From positions 5,345,501-5,409,500 of the forward strand of contig NZ_CP009048.1 in the NCBI RefSeq assembly GCF_000746525.1: 64,000 bases of DNA. Reading direction: 5' to 3'. The DNA comes from Pseudomonas alkylphenolica. Its GTDB lineage: Bacteria; Pseudomonadota; Gammaproteobacteria; Pseudomonadales; Pseudomonadaceae. The notes beneath the pieces are model-generated. The model searched no databases. It was not told the origin of the DNA and saw only the letters and a list, made by a program, of their open reading frames with translations. Positions 18,501 to 28,474 of the stretch are shown here, one piece after another. A program made the position numbers and the translations under genes. The first letter of the stretch is position 1. Every line of letters begins with the position of its first letter.

Positions 18501-18893
18501 ATGAAAGACTGGCTGGACGAGATCAACTGGAACAGCGATGGCCTGGTACCGGCTATCGCCCAGGACCACAAAACCGGGCGCGTGCTGATGATGGCCTGGA
18601 TGAACCGCGAGTCGCTGACCCTGACCGCCGCCGAGCAGCGGGCCATCTACTGGTCGCGTTCGCGTGGCAAACTGTGGCGCAAGGGCGAAGAATCCGGGCA
18701 CGTGCAAAAACTGCATGAAATGCGCCTGGACTGCGACGCCGACGTGATCATCCTGATGGTCGAGCAACTGGGGCATATCGCTTGCCATACCGGTCGCGAA
18801 AGCTGCTTCTACCGTGTGTACGAAAACGCCGAGTGGAAGACCGTCGATCCGGTCCTCAAAGACCCCCACGCCATCTACAACGCAGGACACTGA
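18501..18893 (+). CDS. hisI: phosphoribosyl-AMP cyclohydrolase
   Basis: This 130-residue enzyme opens the purine ring of phosphoribosyl-AMP in histidine synthesis. Metal ligands are visible in DCDADVIIL (about residues 77-85) and [10 protein letters not shown] (about 95-104). The ATG at 18501 follows GGAG by 6 nt. In pseudomonads hisI and hisE are separate genes, as here, with a 1-nt gap, and the pair sits next to the tat genes. Confidence 0.97.
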   Translation: MKDWLDEINWNSDGLVPAIAQDHKTGRVLMMAWMNRESLTLTAAEQRAIYWSRSRGKLWRKGEESGHVQKLHEMRLDCDADVIILMVEQLGHIACHTGRESCFYRVYENAEWKTVDPVLKDPHAIYNAGH

Positions 18894-18894
18894 C

Positions 18895-19230
18895 ATGAGC
18901 GACACCCTGACCCGCCTGGCCGAAGTGCTGGAAGCGCGCAAAGGCGCCGAACCTGACAGTTCCTACGTGGCCAGCCTGTACCACAAAGGCCTGAACAAGA
19001 TTCTGGAAAAGCTCGGCGAAGAGTCGATCGAGACCATCATTGCTGCCAAGGATGCCGCCCACAGCGGAGATTACAGCGATGTCATCTACGAGACCGCCGA
19101 TCTGTGGTTCCATAGCCTGGTCATGCTCGCCCAACTGGGCCAGCACCCACAGGCGGTGCTGGATGAGCTGGACCGCCGTTTCGGCCTGTCCGGGCACGCC
19201 GAGGAAGCAGCGCGTCAGCCGTCGGCCTAA
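18895..19230 (+). CDS. hisE: phosphoribosyl-ATP pyrophosphatase
   Basis: This 111-residue all-alpha NTP pyrophosphatase removes pyrophosphate from phosphoribosyl-ATP, the step before HisI. The MazG-like metal motif [13 protein letters not shown] (about residues 42-54) and [14 protein letters not shown] are clear. The start at 18895 gives [16 protein letters not shown] and leaves 1 nt after the hisI stop, so the two are co-translated. Confidence 0.96.
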   Translation: MSDTLTRLAEVLEARKGAEPDSSYVASLYHKGLNKILEKLGEESIETIIAAKDAAHSGDYSDVIYETADLWFHSLVMLAQLGQHPQAVLDELDRRFGLSGHAEEAARQPSA

Positions 19231-19255
19231 CTGAATTATTTCGAGGGATTGCACC

Positions 19256-19525
19256 ATGGGTATTTTTGACTGGAAACACTGGATCGTTCTGCTGGTGGTC
19301 GTGGTACTGGTATTCGGTACCAAGAAGCTGAAGAACTTCGGCAGCGACCTGGGCGAATCGATCAAGGGCTTCAAGAAAGCCATGAACGAGGAAGAGTCCA
19401 AGCCTGAAGAGCAGACTCCACCTCCGGTGCAACCCGTACAGCCACAGGCCGCTTCGCCACTGAACCAGCCACAGACCATCGACGGCCAGGCGCACAAGGT
19501 CGAAGAGCCGATCAGGAAAGATTGA
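19256..19525 (+). CDS. tatA: Sec-independent protein translocase TatA
   Basis: This 89-residue protein has the TatA layout: a short periplasmic N-terminus, one membrane helix (about residues 8-21, with VFGTKKLKN at its end), an amphipathic helix ([14 protein letters not shown]) and an unstructured Pro/Gln-rich tail. TatA oligomers form the conducting element for folded twin-arginine substrates. tatB starts 3 bp later. Confidence 0.96.
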   Translation: MGIFDWKHWIVLLVVVVLVFGTKKLKNFGSDLGESIKGFKKAMNEEESKPEEQTPPPVQPVQPQAASPLNQPQTIDGQAHKVEEPIRKD

Positions 19526-19528
19526 TCA

Positions 19529-19909
19529 ATGTTCGGGATCAGCTTCAGCGAACTGCTGCTCGTGGGCCTGGTGGCCCTGCTGGTGCTCGGCCCCGAGCGT
19601 TTGCCGGGCGCCGCGCGTACGGCCGGGTTGTGGATCGGCCGCCTCAAGCGCAGCTTCAACGCGATCAAGCAGGAAGTCGAGCGCGAGATCGGCGCCGATG
19701 ACATCCGCCGTCAGTTGCACAACGAGCACATCCTCTCCATGGAGCAGGAAGCGCGCAAGATCCTCAACCCGCAGAGCGTGACGCCCGAGCCACCTGCGCC
19801 CGCGGTTGCCAGCAGCGAAACCGTTGCGACACCGAGCACAGCCCCTGCCGAGGCCAAGCCGGTCGCCAGCGCAACCACCGAACCGACACAGCCCCCGCGA
19901 GCCCCATGA
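19529..19909 (+). CDS. tatB: Sec-independent protein translocase TatB
   Basis: This 126-residue protein begins [26 protein letters not shown], the TatB signature with Glu in the membrane helix and the G-P hinge, followed by a long amphipathic helix (about 30-70) and a Pro/Ala/Thr-rich tail. TatB with TatC forms the receptor for twin-arginine signal peptides. It overlaps tatC by 4 bp (ATGA). Confidence 0.96.
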   Translation: MFGISFSELLLVGLVALLVLGPERLPGAARTAGLWIGRLKRSFNAIKQEVEREIGADDIRRQLHNEHILSMEQEARKILNPQSVTPEPPAPAVASSETVATPSTAPAEAKPVASATTEPTQPPRAP

Positions 19910-20697
19910 GCGATATTCCGGAAAACGACCAGCCAATGCCGCTGGTTTCGCACCTCACCGAGCTGCGTACACGCCTGCTGCGTTGCGTCGCGGCCATCTT
20001 CCTGATCTTCGCCGGGCTGTTTTCCTTCGCGCAGCAGATCTACACCCTGGTATCGGCGCCCCTGCGTGAGCACCTGCCGGCCAACGCGACGATGATCGCC
20101 ACTGACGTGGCCTCGCCGTTCCTGACGCCGTTCAAGCTGACTATGATCGTCTCGCTGTTCCTGGCCATCCCGCTGATCCTCCAGCAGATCTGGGGCTTTA
20201 TCGCTCCCGGCCTGTACCGCCATGAAAAGCGCATCGCGATCCCGCTGCTGATCTCCAGTATCATCCTGTTCTACGCCGGGATGGCCTTTGCCTACTTCCT
20301 GGTGTTCCCGCTGATTTTCGGTTTCTTCGCCAGCGCCACTCCGGAAGGGGTGTCGATGATGACCGATATTGCCAGCTACCTCGATTTCGTCATGACCCTG
20401 TTCTTCGCCTTCGGCGTGGCCTTCGAGATCCCGGTGGCCGTGGTCCTGCTAGTCTGGATCGGCGTGGTCGATGTGAAGTACCTGAAGAAAATCCGCCCTT
20501 ACGTGATCATCGGCTGCTTTGTCGTCGGCATGATCCTCACGCCGCCGGACATCTTCTCGCAAACCCTGCTGGCCGTGCCGATGTGGCTGCTGTTCGAGAT
20601 CGGCGTGCTGTTTGGCGGGCTGATCCGCAAGCGCAGCGAACACCATGATGACGCCGCCGACGACCACAACGACCAGCCGCCAGCGACCCAACCGTGA
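19906..20697 (+). CDS. tatC: Sec-independent protein translocase TatC
   Basis: This 263-residue protein has six predicted membrane helices and the TatC motifs [11 protein letters not shown] at the N-terminus and FGVAFEIPV in the middle. It recognises the twin-arginine motif. The C-terminal tail is His/Asp-rich ([13 protein letters not shown]) and cytoplasmic. It overlaps tatB upstream and the GTG start of rsmE downstream, making tatABC-rsmE one translational unit. Confidence 0.97.
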   Translation: MSDIPENDQPMPLVSHLTELRTRLLRCVAAIFLIFAGLFSFAQQIYTLVSAPLREHLPANATMIATDVASPFLTPFKLTMIVSLFLAIPLILQQIWGFIAPGLYRHEKRIAIPLLISSIILFYAGMAFAYFLVFPLIFGFFASATPEGVSMMTDIASYLDFVMTLFFAFGVAFEIPVAVVLLVWIGVVDVKYLKKIRPYVIIGCFVVGMILTPPDIFSQTLLAVPMWLLFEIGVLFGGLIRKRSEHHDDAADDHNDQPPATQP

Positions 20698-21401
20698 ACC
20701 TGCTGTTACTTGAAGAAGCCGACTTCATCGCGGCCGATCGCGTCGTTCTGGCTGACCGGCGCTTTACCCACATGCAGGAAATCCACCGCGTGGCGGTGGG
20801 CGACAGCCTGCGCGTCGGCCGCCTTGGCGGGCTGATGGGTGAAGCCCGGGTGCTGCGCCTGGAAGGCCACGAGGCCGAGCTGTCGGTCAGCTTCGACCGT
20901 GAACCACCGGCCAAGCTGCCGCTGACCCTGGTACTGGCCCTGCCGCGCCCGAAGATGCTGCGCCGGGTGTTCCAGACCGTCGCCACCATGGGCGTGCCGA
21001 AGCTGATTCTGGTCAACAGCTACCGGGTCGAGAAAAGCTTCTGGCAGACCCCCTTCCTCGAACCCGAGGCCATCCGTGAGCAACTGGTCCTGGGCCTGGA
21101 ACAGACCCGCGACACGATCCTGCCCGAGGTCATCATCGAGAAGCGCTTCAAGCCCTTTGTCGAAGACCGCCTGCCAGCCATTGCCCAAGGCACCCTCGGT
21201 CTGGTCGGTCACCCCGGGCCATTCCCGCCCTGCCCGCGCGGCCTGGACCAGCCGGTAACCCTGGCCATCGGCCCCGAGGGCGGCTGGATCCCCTACGAAA
21301 TCGACCTGCTGGGTAAGGCCGGGCTGGCCCCGGTGCAGCTTGGCGAACGCATCCTGCGCGTGGAGACGGCGGTTACCGCCCTGCTCGCTCGTCTGTTCTG
21401 A
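20694..21401 (+). CDS. rsmE: 16S rRNA (uracil-1498-N3)-methyltransferase
   Basis: This 235-residue SPOUT methyltransferase modifies U1498 of 16S rRNA. The C-terminal knot is recognised by [16 protein letters not shown] and [17 protein letters not shown]; the N-terminus is the PUA-like RNA-binding domain. The start is a GTG inside the tatC stop (GTGA). A probable FliA promoter for the next gene begins 2 bp after its stop. Confidence 0.96.
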   Translation: MNLLLLEEADFIAADRVVLADRRFTHMQEIHRVAVGDSLRVGRLGGLMGEARVLRLEGHEAELSVSFDREPPAKLPLTLVLALPRPKMLRRVFQTVATMGVPKLILVNSYRVEKSFWQTPFLEPEAIREQLVLGLEQTRDTILPEVIIEKRFKPFVEDRLPAIAQGTLGLVGHPGPFPPCPRGLDQPVTLAIGPEGGWIPYEIDLLGKAGLAPVQLGERILRVETAVTALLARLF

Positions 21402-21402
21402 C

Positions 21403-21429
21403 TTCAGTTTTGCGATCTGGCGCCGATGC
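21403..21429 (+). promoter_or_regulatory. probable sigma28 (FliA) promoter of the first chemoreceptor gene
   Basis: TTCAGTTT, 11 nt, GCCGATGC matches the FliA consensus TAAAGTTT-N11-GCCGATAA at 12 of 16 positions with exact spacing. It lies about 50 bp before the chemoreceptor ATG and directly after rsmE. FliA drives late flagellar and chemotaxis genes, so the function fits. Confidence 0.7.
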
Positions 21430-21480
21430 ATGGGCACCAGAACAACAAATCGCCTCTGCCGATCGCAATGGAGTCCCGCC

Positions 21481-23397
21481 ATGTACCGTTGGTTAGCCCA
21501 GCACCTGGGTAACGTTAGCGTCAATCGTAAACTCGGTATCGGCTTCGGCCTGGTCCTGCTGCTGACCTTGAGCATTACCCTGACCGGCTGGCAGGGCATC
21601 AACGGCGTCACCGAGCGTGGCGATACCCTGGGAGGCGTCTCCCAGGTGCTGGAGGCCACCCTGGAGCTGCGCATCGCCCGGCAGAACTTCCAGATCAAGG
21701 GTGATGAGAGCGCCGCGCAGACCCTCAACAATGCCCTGGCCAACCTTGATCGCCAGCTGCAGCAGGTCGAGCTGCGCATTGTCTTGCCGGAAAACAAACG
21801 CCGCATCGAGCAGCAAAAAGAGGCTGCACGCCAGTACCGCCAGGCACTGGACGGTGCCGACAAAGCCGCCCGCCAGCGCGAAGCCAGCCGTGCGGTACTC
21901 GGCAGCAGCGCCGACGAGGCCGCAAACCTCACCGCCGAGGTCGAACAGCAACTGCTCGGCGGCAGTGATATAAACCTGTTCAACAGTGTCGTTGGTGCCA
22001 GCAAACTGCTGCAGCAGGCGCGCTTCCAGGTCCGCGGCTACACCTACAGCGGCAAGGCCGAATTCCAGCAGACCGCCCTGGCAGCCATCGACCAGGCCAT
22101 CTCGCAGCTCAAGACCCTGGCCGAAGTGCTGCCGGCGAACTACACCGGCAACCTCAACCAGGCAGCACGCGCCCTCGGCAACTACCGGGCGGCGGTGATC
22201 GATTTCGGCACGGCGCAGACGGCCTCGGAACAAGCCGCCCAACAAATGATGGCGCAGGGCCAGATCCTGCTTGATCAAAGCCAGCAACTGACCCTGACCC
22301 TGACCCAACTGCGCGATGACGAATCGCAGCACGCCAGGTCGATGCTCGCCCTGGCCACCGTCCTGGCCCTGGTGTTCGGCCTGCTCGCCGCCTGGACCAT
22401 CACCCGCCAGATCGTCATCCCCCTGCGCCAGACCCTCAACGCCGCCGACCGGGTCGCCAGCGGCGACCTGCGCCATGACTTCAACGTCGAGCGCCGTGAC
22501 GAGCTGGGCCAGCTGCAACGCAGCATGCAGCGCATGACTGTCAGCCTGCGCGAGCTGATTGGCGGCATTGGCGATGGTGTCACACAGATCGCCAGTGCCG
22601 CTGAAGAGCTGTCGGCGGTGACCGAGCAGACCAGCGCCGGGGTCAACAACCAAAAGGTCGAGACCGATCAAGTGGCCACCGCCATGAACGAAATGGCCGC
22701 CACCGTGCAGGAAGTCGCGCGCAATGCCGAAGAGGCCTCGGAGGCCGCGCTGGTGGCCGATCAGCAGGCCCGCGAGGGTGATCGGGTAGTCGCTGAGTCG
22801 ATTGCCCAGATCGAGCGTCTGGCGACTGAAATGAATCATTCCAGCCAAGCCATGGGCCAGCTCAAGAGCGAAAGCGACAAGATCGGCAGCGTGCTCGATG
22901 TGATCAAGTCGGTGGCCCAGCAAACCAACCTGCTGGCCCTCAACGCAGCGATCGAAGCCGCCCGCGCCGGGGAAGCCGGGCGTGGCTTTGCCGTGGTCGC
23001 CGATGAAGTACGCAGCCTGGCCCAGCGCACCCAGCAATCGACCGAAGAGATCGAAGCGTTGATCGCCGGCTTGCAAAGCGGCACCCAACAAGTCGCCAGC
23101 AGCATGGATGCCAGCCGCGAGCTGACTGCCAGCAGCGTCGAGCTGACCCGTCGCGCCGGCACCTCACTGGAGACCATCACCCATACCGTTTCCTCGATCC
23201 AGGCGATGAACCAGCAGATCGCCGCAGCGGCCGAGCAACAAAGCGCAGTAGCGGAAGAGATCAACCGCAGCGTGATGAATGTGCGCGATGTGTCAGATCA
23301 GACCTCCGCCGCCAGCGAAGAAACTGCCGCCTCCAGTGTCGAACTGGCCCGCCTGGGCACCCACCTGCAGGGCCTGGTCGGCAAATTCCAGCTCTGA
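21481..23397 (+). CDS. methyl-accepting chemotaxis protein with HBM sensor domain (McpQ-like)
   Basis: This 638-residue receptor has a membrane helix at about 16-36, a helical periplasmic sensor of about 250 residues, a second membrane helix at about 286-306, a HAMP domain, and a long cytoplasmic signalling domain with the tip [20 protein letters not shown]. Sensor size and helical content fit the HBM (helical bimodular) type. Gene position after tatABC-rsmE matches the P. putida citrate receptor McpQ, so a tricarboxylate ligand is plausible but not proven. The start has GGAG at 7 nt spacing. The next gene is a paralogue. Confidence 0.92.
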   Translation: MYRWLAQHLGNVSVNRKLGIGFGLVLLLTLSITLTGWQGINGVTERGDTLGGVSQVLEATLELRIARQNFQIKGDESAAQTLNNALANLDRQLQQVELRIVLPENKRRIEQQKEAARQYRQALDGADKAARQREASRAVLGSSADEAANLTAEVEQQLLGGSDINLFNSVVGASKLLQQARFQVRGYTYSGKAEFQQTALAAIDQAISQLKTLAEVLPANYTGNLNQAARALGNYRAAVIDFGTAQTASEQAAQQMMAQGQILLDQSQQLTLTLTQLRDDESQHARSMLALATVLALVFGLLAAWTITRQIVIPLRQTLNAADRVASGDLRHDFNVERRDELGQLQRSMQRMTVSLRELIGGIGDGVTQIASAAEELSAVTEQTSAGVNNQKVETDQVATAMNEMAATVQEVARNAEEASEAALVADQQAREGDRVVAESIAQIERLATEMNHSSQAMGQLKSESDKIGSVLDVIKSVAQQTNLLALNAAIEAARAGEAGRGFAVVADEVRSLAQRTQQSTEEIEALIAGLQSGTQQVASSMDASRELTASSVELTRRAGTSLETITHTVSSIQAMNQQIAAAAEQQSAVAEEINRSVMNVRDVSDQTSAASEETAASSVELARLGTHLQGLVGKFQL

Positions 23398-23638
23398 GGT
23401 TAAACAACCTGTGCTGCTCGCTCGGGCAGCGCAGGTTGGGATACTGCCAATCTTCTGCTGCCTTCCCTTGAGCAAGCGTCCTACACCCTCCGCCGCTTCA
23501 CCCAATTTCCCTAGGTTAACCGCCGAACTTTCCTACATCGTTTGCAGGTCCAGCTCGCCCGTAGCCCGCCGATGAGCAAGGGGCGGCGCCCTGACCTTCG
23601 TCCTGGCGCCGGTCATTCCTCAATTGCTGGAGACCCCC

Positions 23639-25591
23639 ATGTTCGGACCTGTGAATCGGATGCTAGGCAACATGAGCGTCAGACTGAAGCTGACCCTGGC
23701 CTTTGCCTTGGTGCTGTTACTGACCCTATTGATCACCCTCAGCGGCTGGCGTGCATTGGACGACGCCATCCTGCGCTCGGAAAAGCTCCAGGAAATCGCC
23801 CGCCTCAATGACATCGGCAAAGACCTCAGGGCCGAGCGCATCACCTTTCGGGTACTCAATGATGCGCACAGCAAGGCTCAGATCGAGCTGTCGCTGAAGG
23901 CCCTGCAGGAACTGCTCACGGCAATGCCGGAGCGTTATGCAGCGCCCGAAGACCGGCAGATGATCGCCGGCAAGTTGCAAACGGTGCAGCGCTTTACCCA
24001 GGACTTTGTACAGCTACAACAGGCCGTGGCCTTGCGCCAGACACGCCAGCAGGCCATGCAAAGTGCTGAACAGCGCCTGGCCGAGCTGGTCGATGAGGTC
24101 GCAGACCAGGCACTGGAAAACATGCGTAGCGAGAGCCAGCAGGCCAGCCAGAACCGGGTCCTGAACCTGGCCGAAGCCCTCGGCAGGCATGTCGAAGTTG
24201 CCAATCAACAGAGCCTGGTGCCGGCCTATACTTTCGAACCCCTGGAGCAGTTCGCCAACGTTGGTCAGGCAGCGCTCGACGCCAGTCGGCAGACCTTCGA
24301 GCAACTGGCGCAACTGATGCAAACCCATGGTCTGGCCGCCAGCACCCGGGAAAACCTGCGCGCAGCGCTGAGCCGCTACCAGGACAGCCTCGATCAGTAT
24401 CGCCGGGCCGCTATCACTGTGGAGAGCGTGCAAGGCACGCTGGAACAGCTAGGCATTGAGCTTCGCGATGCCAGCCGCAAACTGAGCGACCACCAGATTG
24501 AGCAGCGCGACGCAGAGGCCATTCAGGCCCAGAGTGTACTGACCGGCGAGGCGGTTCTGGCCTTGCTGCTTGGCAGCCTGGCGGCCTGGTTGATCACCCT
24601 GCAGATCACCCTACCGCTGAAACAGACCCTGGCCCTGGCCGCACGCATTGCGAAAGGCGATCTACAACTGACCGACACCGTGCAGCGCCGCGACGAGATG
24701 GGTCAATTGCAAAACAGCATGCAGGCCATGACCCTGAGCCTGCGCGAGCTGATTGGCGGGATCGGCGGGGGCATCACCCAGCTGTCCTCGGCAGTCGAGC
24801 AACTGGCTGCTGTCAGCGAGCAGACCAAGGTCCGGATCGCCCAGCAAAAAGACGAAACCGATCAGGTCGCCACAGCCATGAACCAGATGAGCGCAACGGT
24901 CCACGAAGTGGCGCAGAACGCCGAACTTGCCTCGCAGGCGGCGACCGCCGCCGACCAGCAGGCGCAACTGGGCGATCAGGTGGTCGGTGAGGCCGTGGAA
25001 CAGATCGAACAGCTGGCCCGGCAAATGGACCATTCGATCGATGCCATGCATCAACTGGCCGGCGAGAGTCAGCGCATCGGCAGCATTCTTGATGTGATCA
25101 AGTCGGTCTCCGAGCAAACCAACCTGCTGGCCCTGAACGCCGCCATCGAAGCGGCGCGAGCCGGCGAGGCCGGTCGTGGTTTTGCCGTGGTCGCCGATGA
25201 AGTCCGCGGCCTGGCCCAGCGTACTCAACAGTCAACCGAGGAGATCGAACAACTGATTGGCAACCTGCATGACGGCACCGATCAGGTCACCCGCCTGCTC
25301 GACAGCAGCAAGGTCCTGACCCGCGACAGTGTCGAGCTGAGCCGCAGGGCTGGTGATGCGCTGGGACAGATCACCCGCACGGTGTCGAATATTCAGGGCA
25401 TGAACCAGCAGATCGCTACCGCCAGCGAAGAACAAAGCGCGGTGGCCGAGGAGATCAACCGCAGTGTGATCAATGTGCGCGAAGTGTCGGACCAGACCAG
25501 TGCGGCCAGTGAAGAGACGGCAGCGTCGAGTGTCGAGCTGGCGCGGCTGGGGCGTCAGCTACAGACGCTGGCCGGCCGCTTCACCCTGTAA
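23639..25591 (+). CDS. methyl-accepting chemotaxis protein with HBM-like sensor domain, paralogue of the preceding gene
   Basis: This 650-residue receptor has the same layout as its neighbour: membrane helices at about 18-38 and 304-325, a helical sensor between, HAMP, and a signalling tip [22 protein letters not shown]. The signalling domains are nearly the same, while the sensors share little sequence, so they probably bind different ligands. The ATG at 23639 follows GGAG by 7 nt and is preferred to a TTG five codons upstream. The 241-bp gap before it holds no convincing FliA element. Confidence 0.9.
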   Translation: MFGPVNRMLGNMSVRLKLTLAFALVLLLTLLITLSGWRALDDAILRSEKLQEIARLNDIGKDLRAERITFRVLNDAHSKAQIELSLKALQELLTAMPERYAAPEDRQMIAGKLQTVQRFTQDFVQLQQAVALRQTRQQAMQSAEQRLAELVDEVADQALENMRSESQQASQNRVLNLAEALGRHVEVANQQSLVPAYTFEPLEQFANVGQAALDASRQTFEQLAQLMQTHGLAASTRENLRAALSRYQDSLDQYRRAAITVESVQGTLEQLGIELRDASRKLSDHQIEQRDAEAIQAQSVLTGEAVLALLLGSLAAWLITLQITLPLKQTLALAARIAKGDLQLTDTVQRRDEMGQLQNSMQAMTLSLRELIGGIGGGITQLSSAVEQLAAVSEQTKVRIAQQKDETDQVATAMNQMSATVHEVAQNAELASQAATAADQQAQLGDQVVGEAVEQIEQLARQMDHSIDAMHQLAGESQRIGSILDVIKSVSEQTNLLALNAAIEAARAGEAGRGFAVVADEVRGLAQRTQQSTEEIEQLIGNLHDGTDQVTRLLDSSKVLTRDSVELSRRAGDALGQITRTVSNIQGMNQQIATASEEQSAVAEEINRSVINVREVSDQTSAASEETAASSVELARLGRQLQTLAGRFTL

Positions 25592-25637
25592 CCCCTGAAG
25601 GGAGCAACTGTCTTGACCGGTTGCTTTGAAAGCAGCG

Positions 25638-25707
25638 GTGGGAGCGGGCTTGCCCCGCGATGCGATGTTACTGACACACCGCAATCGCGGGGCAAGCCCG
25701 CTCCCAC
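25638..25707. repeat. paired REP palindrome (REPIN, 70-bp class)
   Basis: GTGGGAGC-first unit, 22-nt spacer (GCGATGTTACTGACACACCG followed by CA), then the reverse complement. It lies between the convergent chemoreceptor and ABC ATPase genes, 5 bp before the end of the latter. Confidence 0.95.
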
Positions 25708-25712
25708 CGGTA

Positions 25713-26447
25713 CTACAGCACCTGGCGCAGGAACGCCTGGGCGCGCAGGTCTTTCGGCGAGGTGAAGAACGCCTCAGGCGGCGAATCCTCCAGCAGCTTG
25801 CCATGGTCGAAGAACAGCACCCGGTCCGCCACTTCGCGGGCAAAGCCCATTTCGTGGGTCACGCAAACCATGGTCATGCCTTCCAGCGCCAGGGTTTTCA
25901 TGACATCGAGCACTTCACCGACCATTTCCGGGTCGAGCGCCGAGGTCGGCTCGTCGAACAACATCACCTTCGGGTCCATGGCCAGGGCCCGGGCAATGGC
26001 GACCCGCTGCTGCTGGCCACCGGAAAGCCGCGAAGGGTATTCATTGGCTTTCTGGCCAATGCCAACCTTCTCCAGCAACGCCCGGGCTTTGGCCTCACGC
26101 TCGGCCTTGCCGCGCTTGCGCACCACCTTCTGCGCCAGGCACAGGTTCTCCAGCACGGTCATGTGCGGGAACAGGTTGAAGTGCTGGAACACCATGCCGA
26201 CTTCACGGCGGTAGGCGTTGACGTCGGTCTTCGGGTCGGCCAGTTGCAGGCCGTCGATGGCCACGGTGCCTTCATCGAACGACTCCAGACCGTTGAGGCA
26301 GCGCAGGAAGGTCGATTTTCCCGACCCCGACGGCCCGAGTACAACCAGCACTTCACCCTTGGCCACGTTGGTGCTGACGTGATCGACCGCGCGCACCACC
26401 TGGCCACGGGTATCGAAGACTTTTACCAGATCACGGACTTCAATCAC
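25713..26447 (-). CDS. polar amino acid ABC transporter, ATP-binding protein
   Basis: This protein (244 residues from the GTG at 26447) is an ABC ATPase of the GlnQ/HisP type: Walker [11 protein letters not shown]-loop [13 protein letters not shown], signature LSGGQQQR, Walker B VMLFDEP and H-loop THEM. It energises uptake of a polar amino acid. The GTG has a strong GGAGG about 10 nt upstream; a TTG at 26468 would add seven residues but lacks a ribosome site. It overlaps the end of the permease gene. The substrate cannot be read from sequence. Confidence 0.93.
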   Translation of the reverse strand: MIEVRDLVKVFDTRGQVVRAVDHVSTNVAKGEVLVVLGPSGSGKSTFLRCLNGLESFDEGTVAIDGLQLADPKTDVNAYRREVGMVFQHFNLFPHMTVLENLCLAQKVVRKRGKAEREAKARALLEKVGIGQKANEYPSRLSGGQQQRVAIARALAMDPKVMLFDEPTSALDPEMVGEVLDVMKTLALEGMTMVCVTHEMGFAREVADRVLFFDHGKLLEDSPPEAFFTSPKDLRAQAFLRQVL

Positions 26448-27402
26448 TTTGCGCAAGCCTCCGCTCAAGCCGGCTGGCCATGTGCGACAGCGGCAGGTTG
26501 ATCAACAGGTACAGACCGGCGACGCAGAACCAGATCTCGAAGGTCGAGAACGAGGTAGTGATCGCTTCGCGCCCGCTCTTGGTCAGTTCGGTAATGGCGA
26601 TCACCGACACCAGCGAGGTGTCCTTGACCAGGCTGATGAACTGCCCGGCCAGCGGCGGCAGCACGCGCTTGAACGCTTGCGGCAGCACCACGTGACGCAT
26701 CGACTGGCCAGCGCTCAAGCCCAGCGAGCGAGCGGCTTCGCCCTGCCCTTTGGCAATCGACTGCACACCGGCGCGGACGATTTCGGCCACGTACGCGCCG
26801 GTAAACAGTGCCAGTGCAGCCACCCCGGCGAACTCGCGGGACAGGTTGAGCACGGTGCCGATGAAGAAGTAGAAAATGAAGATCTGTACCAGCAGTGGCG
26901 TGCCGCGCACCAACTCGACGTAGACCGTGGACAGGTCACGTAGGGTCGGGTTGTTCGACAAGCGGCAGAGGCCGGCAAACAGACCGATCACCAGGCCCAG
27001 CACGCCAGAGGCCACCGAGATCCAGACAGTGGTCCACAGGCCCCAGGCCAACGGGCCGGCAGCCCAGTGGTGGGTGACGCCGATCAGGTCGCCTTCGGCG
27101 ACATCGTCGCCACGGGACAGCAGCACACTGGCCAGTTCGACGTCGAACACCTGCTCGGCGCCGCTCTCGTCACGCAGGATGACACTTGCCATGTCACCTT
27201 TTGGGGTAATCGATTCGATGGTGCCATTGTCACTGGCGCGCTGGGCGACTTCGGACTGGTAGGCGAAGTACTGCGGTACCCGGTTCCAGCTCCACTCGTA
27301 GGAAATCATCGAGGTCGCGTAATACAGGCTCAGCGCCAGGCCCACCAGGACCAGCGCGGTCAGCCCGTGCCAGGGCCACTGGGCTTTCTTGTGTTTGATC
27401 AC
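26440..27402 (-). CDS. polar amino acid ABC transporter, permease with extra periplasmic segment
   Basis: This inner membrane permease (320 residues from the GTG at 27402) has an N-terminal membrane helix (about 12-32), then about 100 soluble residues, then the usual five-helix HisM/GlnP-type domain with the EAA loop [22 protein letters not shown]. The soluble insert between helix 1 and the transport domain is uncommon in short permeases of this family. Only one permease gene is present, so it presumably acts as a homodimer. A TTG 19 codons upstream is an alternative start with a weaker ribosome site. Confidence 0.87.
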   Translation of the reverse strand: MIKHKKAQWPWHGLTALVLVGLALSLYYATSMISYEWSWNRVPQYFAYQSEVAQRASDNGTIESITPKGDMASVILRDESGAEQVFDVELASVLLSRGDDVAEGDLIGVTHHWAAGPLAWGLWTTVWISVASGVLGLVIGLFAGLCRLSNNPTLRDLSTVYVELVRGTPLLVQIFIFYFFIGTVLNLSREFAGVAALALFTGAYVAEIVRAGVQSIAKGQGEAARSLGLSAGQSMRHVVLPQAFKRVLPPLAGQFISLVKDTSLVSVIAITELTKSGREAITTSFSTFEIWFCVAGLYLLINLPLSHMASRLERRLAQSD

Positions 27403-27426
27403 TTGAGGGTACTTCCGTAAAAGCGA

Positions 27427-27449
27427 ACGCGCAGGACCAGCCTGCGCGT
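27427..27449 (-). promoter_or_regulatory. 9-bp perfect hairpin between binding-protein and permease genes
   Basis: ACGCGCAGG and CCTGCGCGT flank a 5-nt loop; on the coding strand it is followed by TCGCTTTT. It lies in the 78-bp gap between the solute-binding protein and the permease. Such intergenic hairpins commonly protect the upstream mRNA or stop part of the transcription, giving excess binding protein over permease. Confidence 0.6.
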
Positions 27450-27480
27450 CGGGTTTCAAGCCGGGCGTGGTGCCGCGGCC

Positions 27481-28284
27481 TTATTCCATGTCCTTGAGCC
27501 AGGCGGTGTCCTTGAACCACTTGTCGTGGATTCGATCGTAGGTACCGTCGTGCTTGATCTGGTGCAGGAAGTTGTTGATGAAGTTCAGGCTGTCGTAGTC
27601 ACCTTTCTTCAGGCCGAAAGCCAGCGGCTCGAAGGTGAACGGCTTGTCGAGGAACAGCAGCTTGCCGGCACCGGCCTTGTTCACCGCAACCACGTTGTAG
27701 GGGGCGTCATAGACGAAGGCGTCAGCCTTGCCGTTGACCACGTCCATCACCGCTTCCTGCTCGTTGTCGTAGCCGTGGTACTTGGCCTTGCCGATCAGCT
27801 TCTTGGCAACCATTTCGCCGGTGGTGCCGAGCTTGGAGGTCAGGCGGTACTTCTCGTTGTTCAGATCCTTGTAGGACTTGATCTCGCCCGCCAGCTCCTT
27901 GCGGATCAGCAGGGTCTGGCCAACAACGATGAAGGGTTCGCTGAAGTTCAGCTTCAGGTTGCGTTCCTGGGTCAGGGTCATGCCGCTGCTGATGATGTCG
28001 AACTTGTCGGTCATCAGGGCCGGGATGATGCCATCGTAGGAGGTGGAGACCATCTCCAGCTTGACGCCCATGGACTTGGCCATGGCCTTGAGGATATCGA
28101 CTTCGAAGCCGACGATTTCGCCACGCTTGTTGGTCATCTGGAACGGCATGTAGGTAGGGTCCATGCCGGCACGCAGCGTGCCGCGCTTGACCGCCTCGTC
28201 AATGGCGCCGGCTGCCTGGGCAGCACTGACTGCCATCAGCGCGGTAACGCCGACCAGCAGCATCGACAGATATTTTTTAAACAT
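27481..28284 (-). CDS. polar amino acid ABC transporter, periplasmic substrate-binding protein
   Basis: This 267-residue protein has a signal peptide (MFKKYLSMLLVGVTALMA, cleavage probably after AQA near residue 24) and the SBP family 3 fold with GTLRAGMDPTYMPFQ, GFEVDILKAMAKSMG and DIISSGMTLTQERN. It is the first gene of the importer operon. The ATG at 28284 has a G-rich ribosome site just upstream. Neighbouring chemoreceptors could sense related compounds, but this is only a positional hint. Confidence 0.94.
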   Translation of the reverse strand: MFKKYLSMLLVGVTALMAVSAAQAAGAIDEAVKRGTLRAGMDPTYMPFQMTNKRGEIVGFEVDILKAMAKSMGVKLEMVSTSYDGIIPALMTDKFDIISSGMTLTQERNLKLNFSEPFIVVGQTLLIRKELAGEIKSYKDLNNEKYRLTSKLGTTGEMVAKKLIGKAKYHGYDNEQEAVMDVVNGKADAFVYDAPYNVVAVNKAGAGKLLFLDKPFTFEPLAFGLKKGDYDSLNFINNFLHQIKHDGTYDRIHDKWFKDTAWLKDME

Positions 28285-28416
28285 CACCAGATCCCCCAGC
28301 AAGAAAGCTCGAATTTTATTTTTGGCGCGAACCGTCCTACAGACGGGTGCGAGATATTCGGGGGGGATGCTAACGCATGGGCGGCGTTGTGGGTATCAGA
28401 AAAAGGGATGAAACAA

Positions 28417-28471
28417 ATCGCGGGGCAAGCCCGCTGCCACAGGGATTGTGGAAGCAGGCTTGCCCCGCGAT
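28417..28471. repeat. paired REP palindrome (variable-spacer class, decayed)
   Basis: The first unit has GCTGCCAC instead of GCTCCCAC and the second has GTGGAAGCAGG instead of GTGGGAGCGGG, so both outer arms have decayed; the spacer is 7 nt. It lies just after the end of mdoH, in the gap downstream of mdoH and upstream of the importer operon. Confidence 0.88.
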
Positions 28472-28474
28472 AAG

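Noticed and set aside
23503..23529. FliA promoter before the second HBM receptor
   Set aside because: A GCCGAACT sequence is present, but the -35 half matches at only 3-4 of 8 positions at correct spacing.
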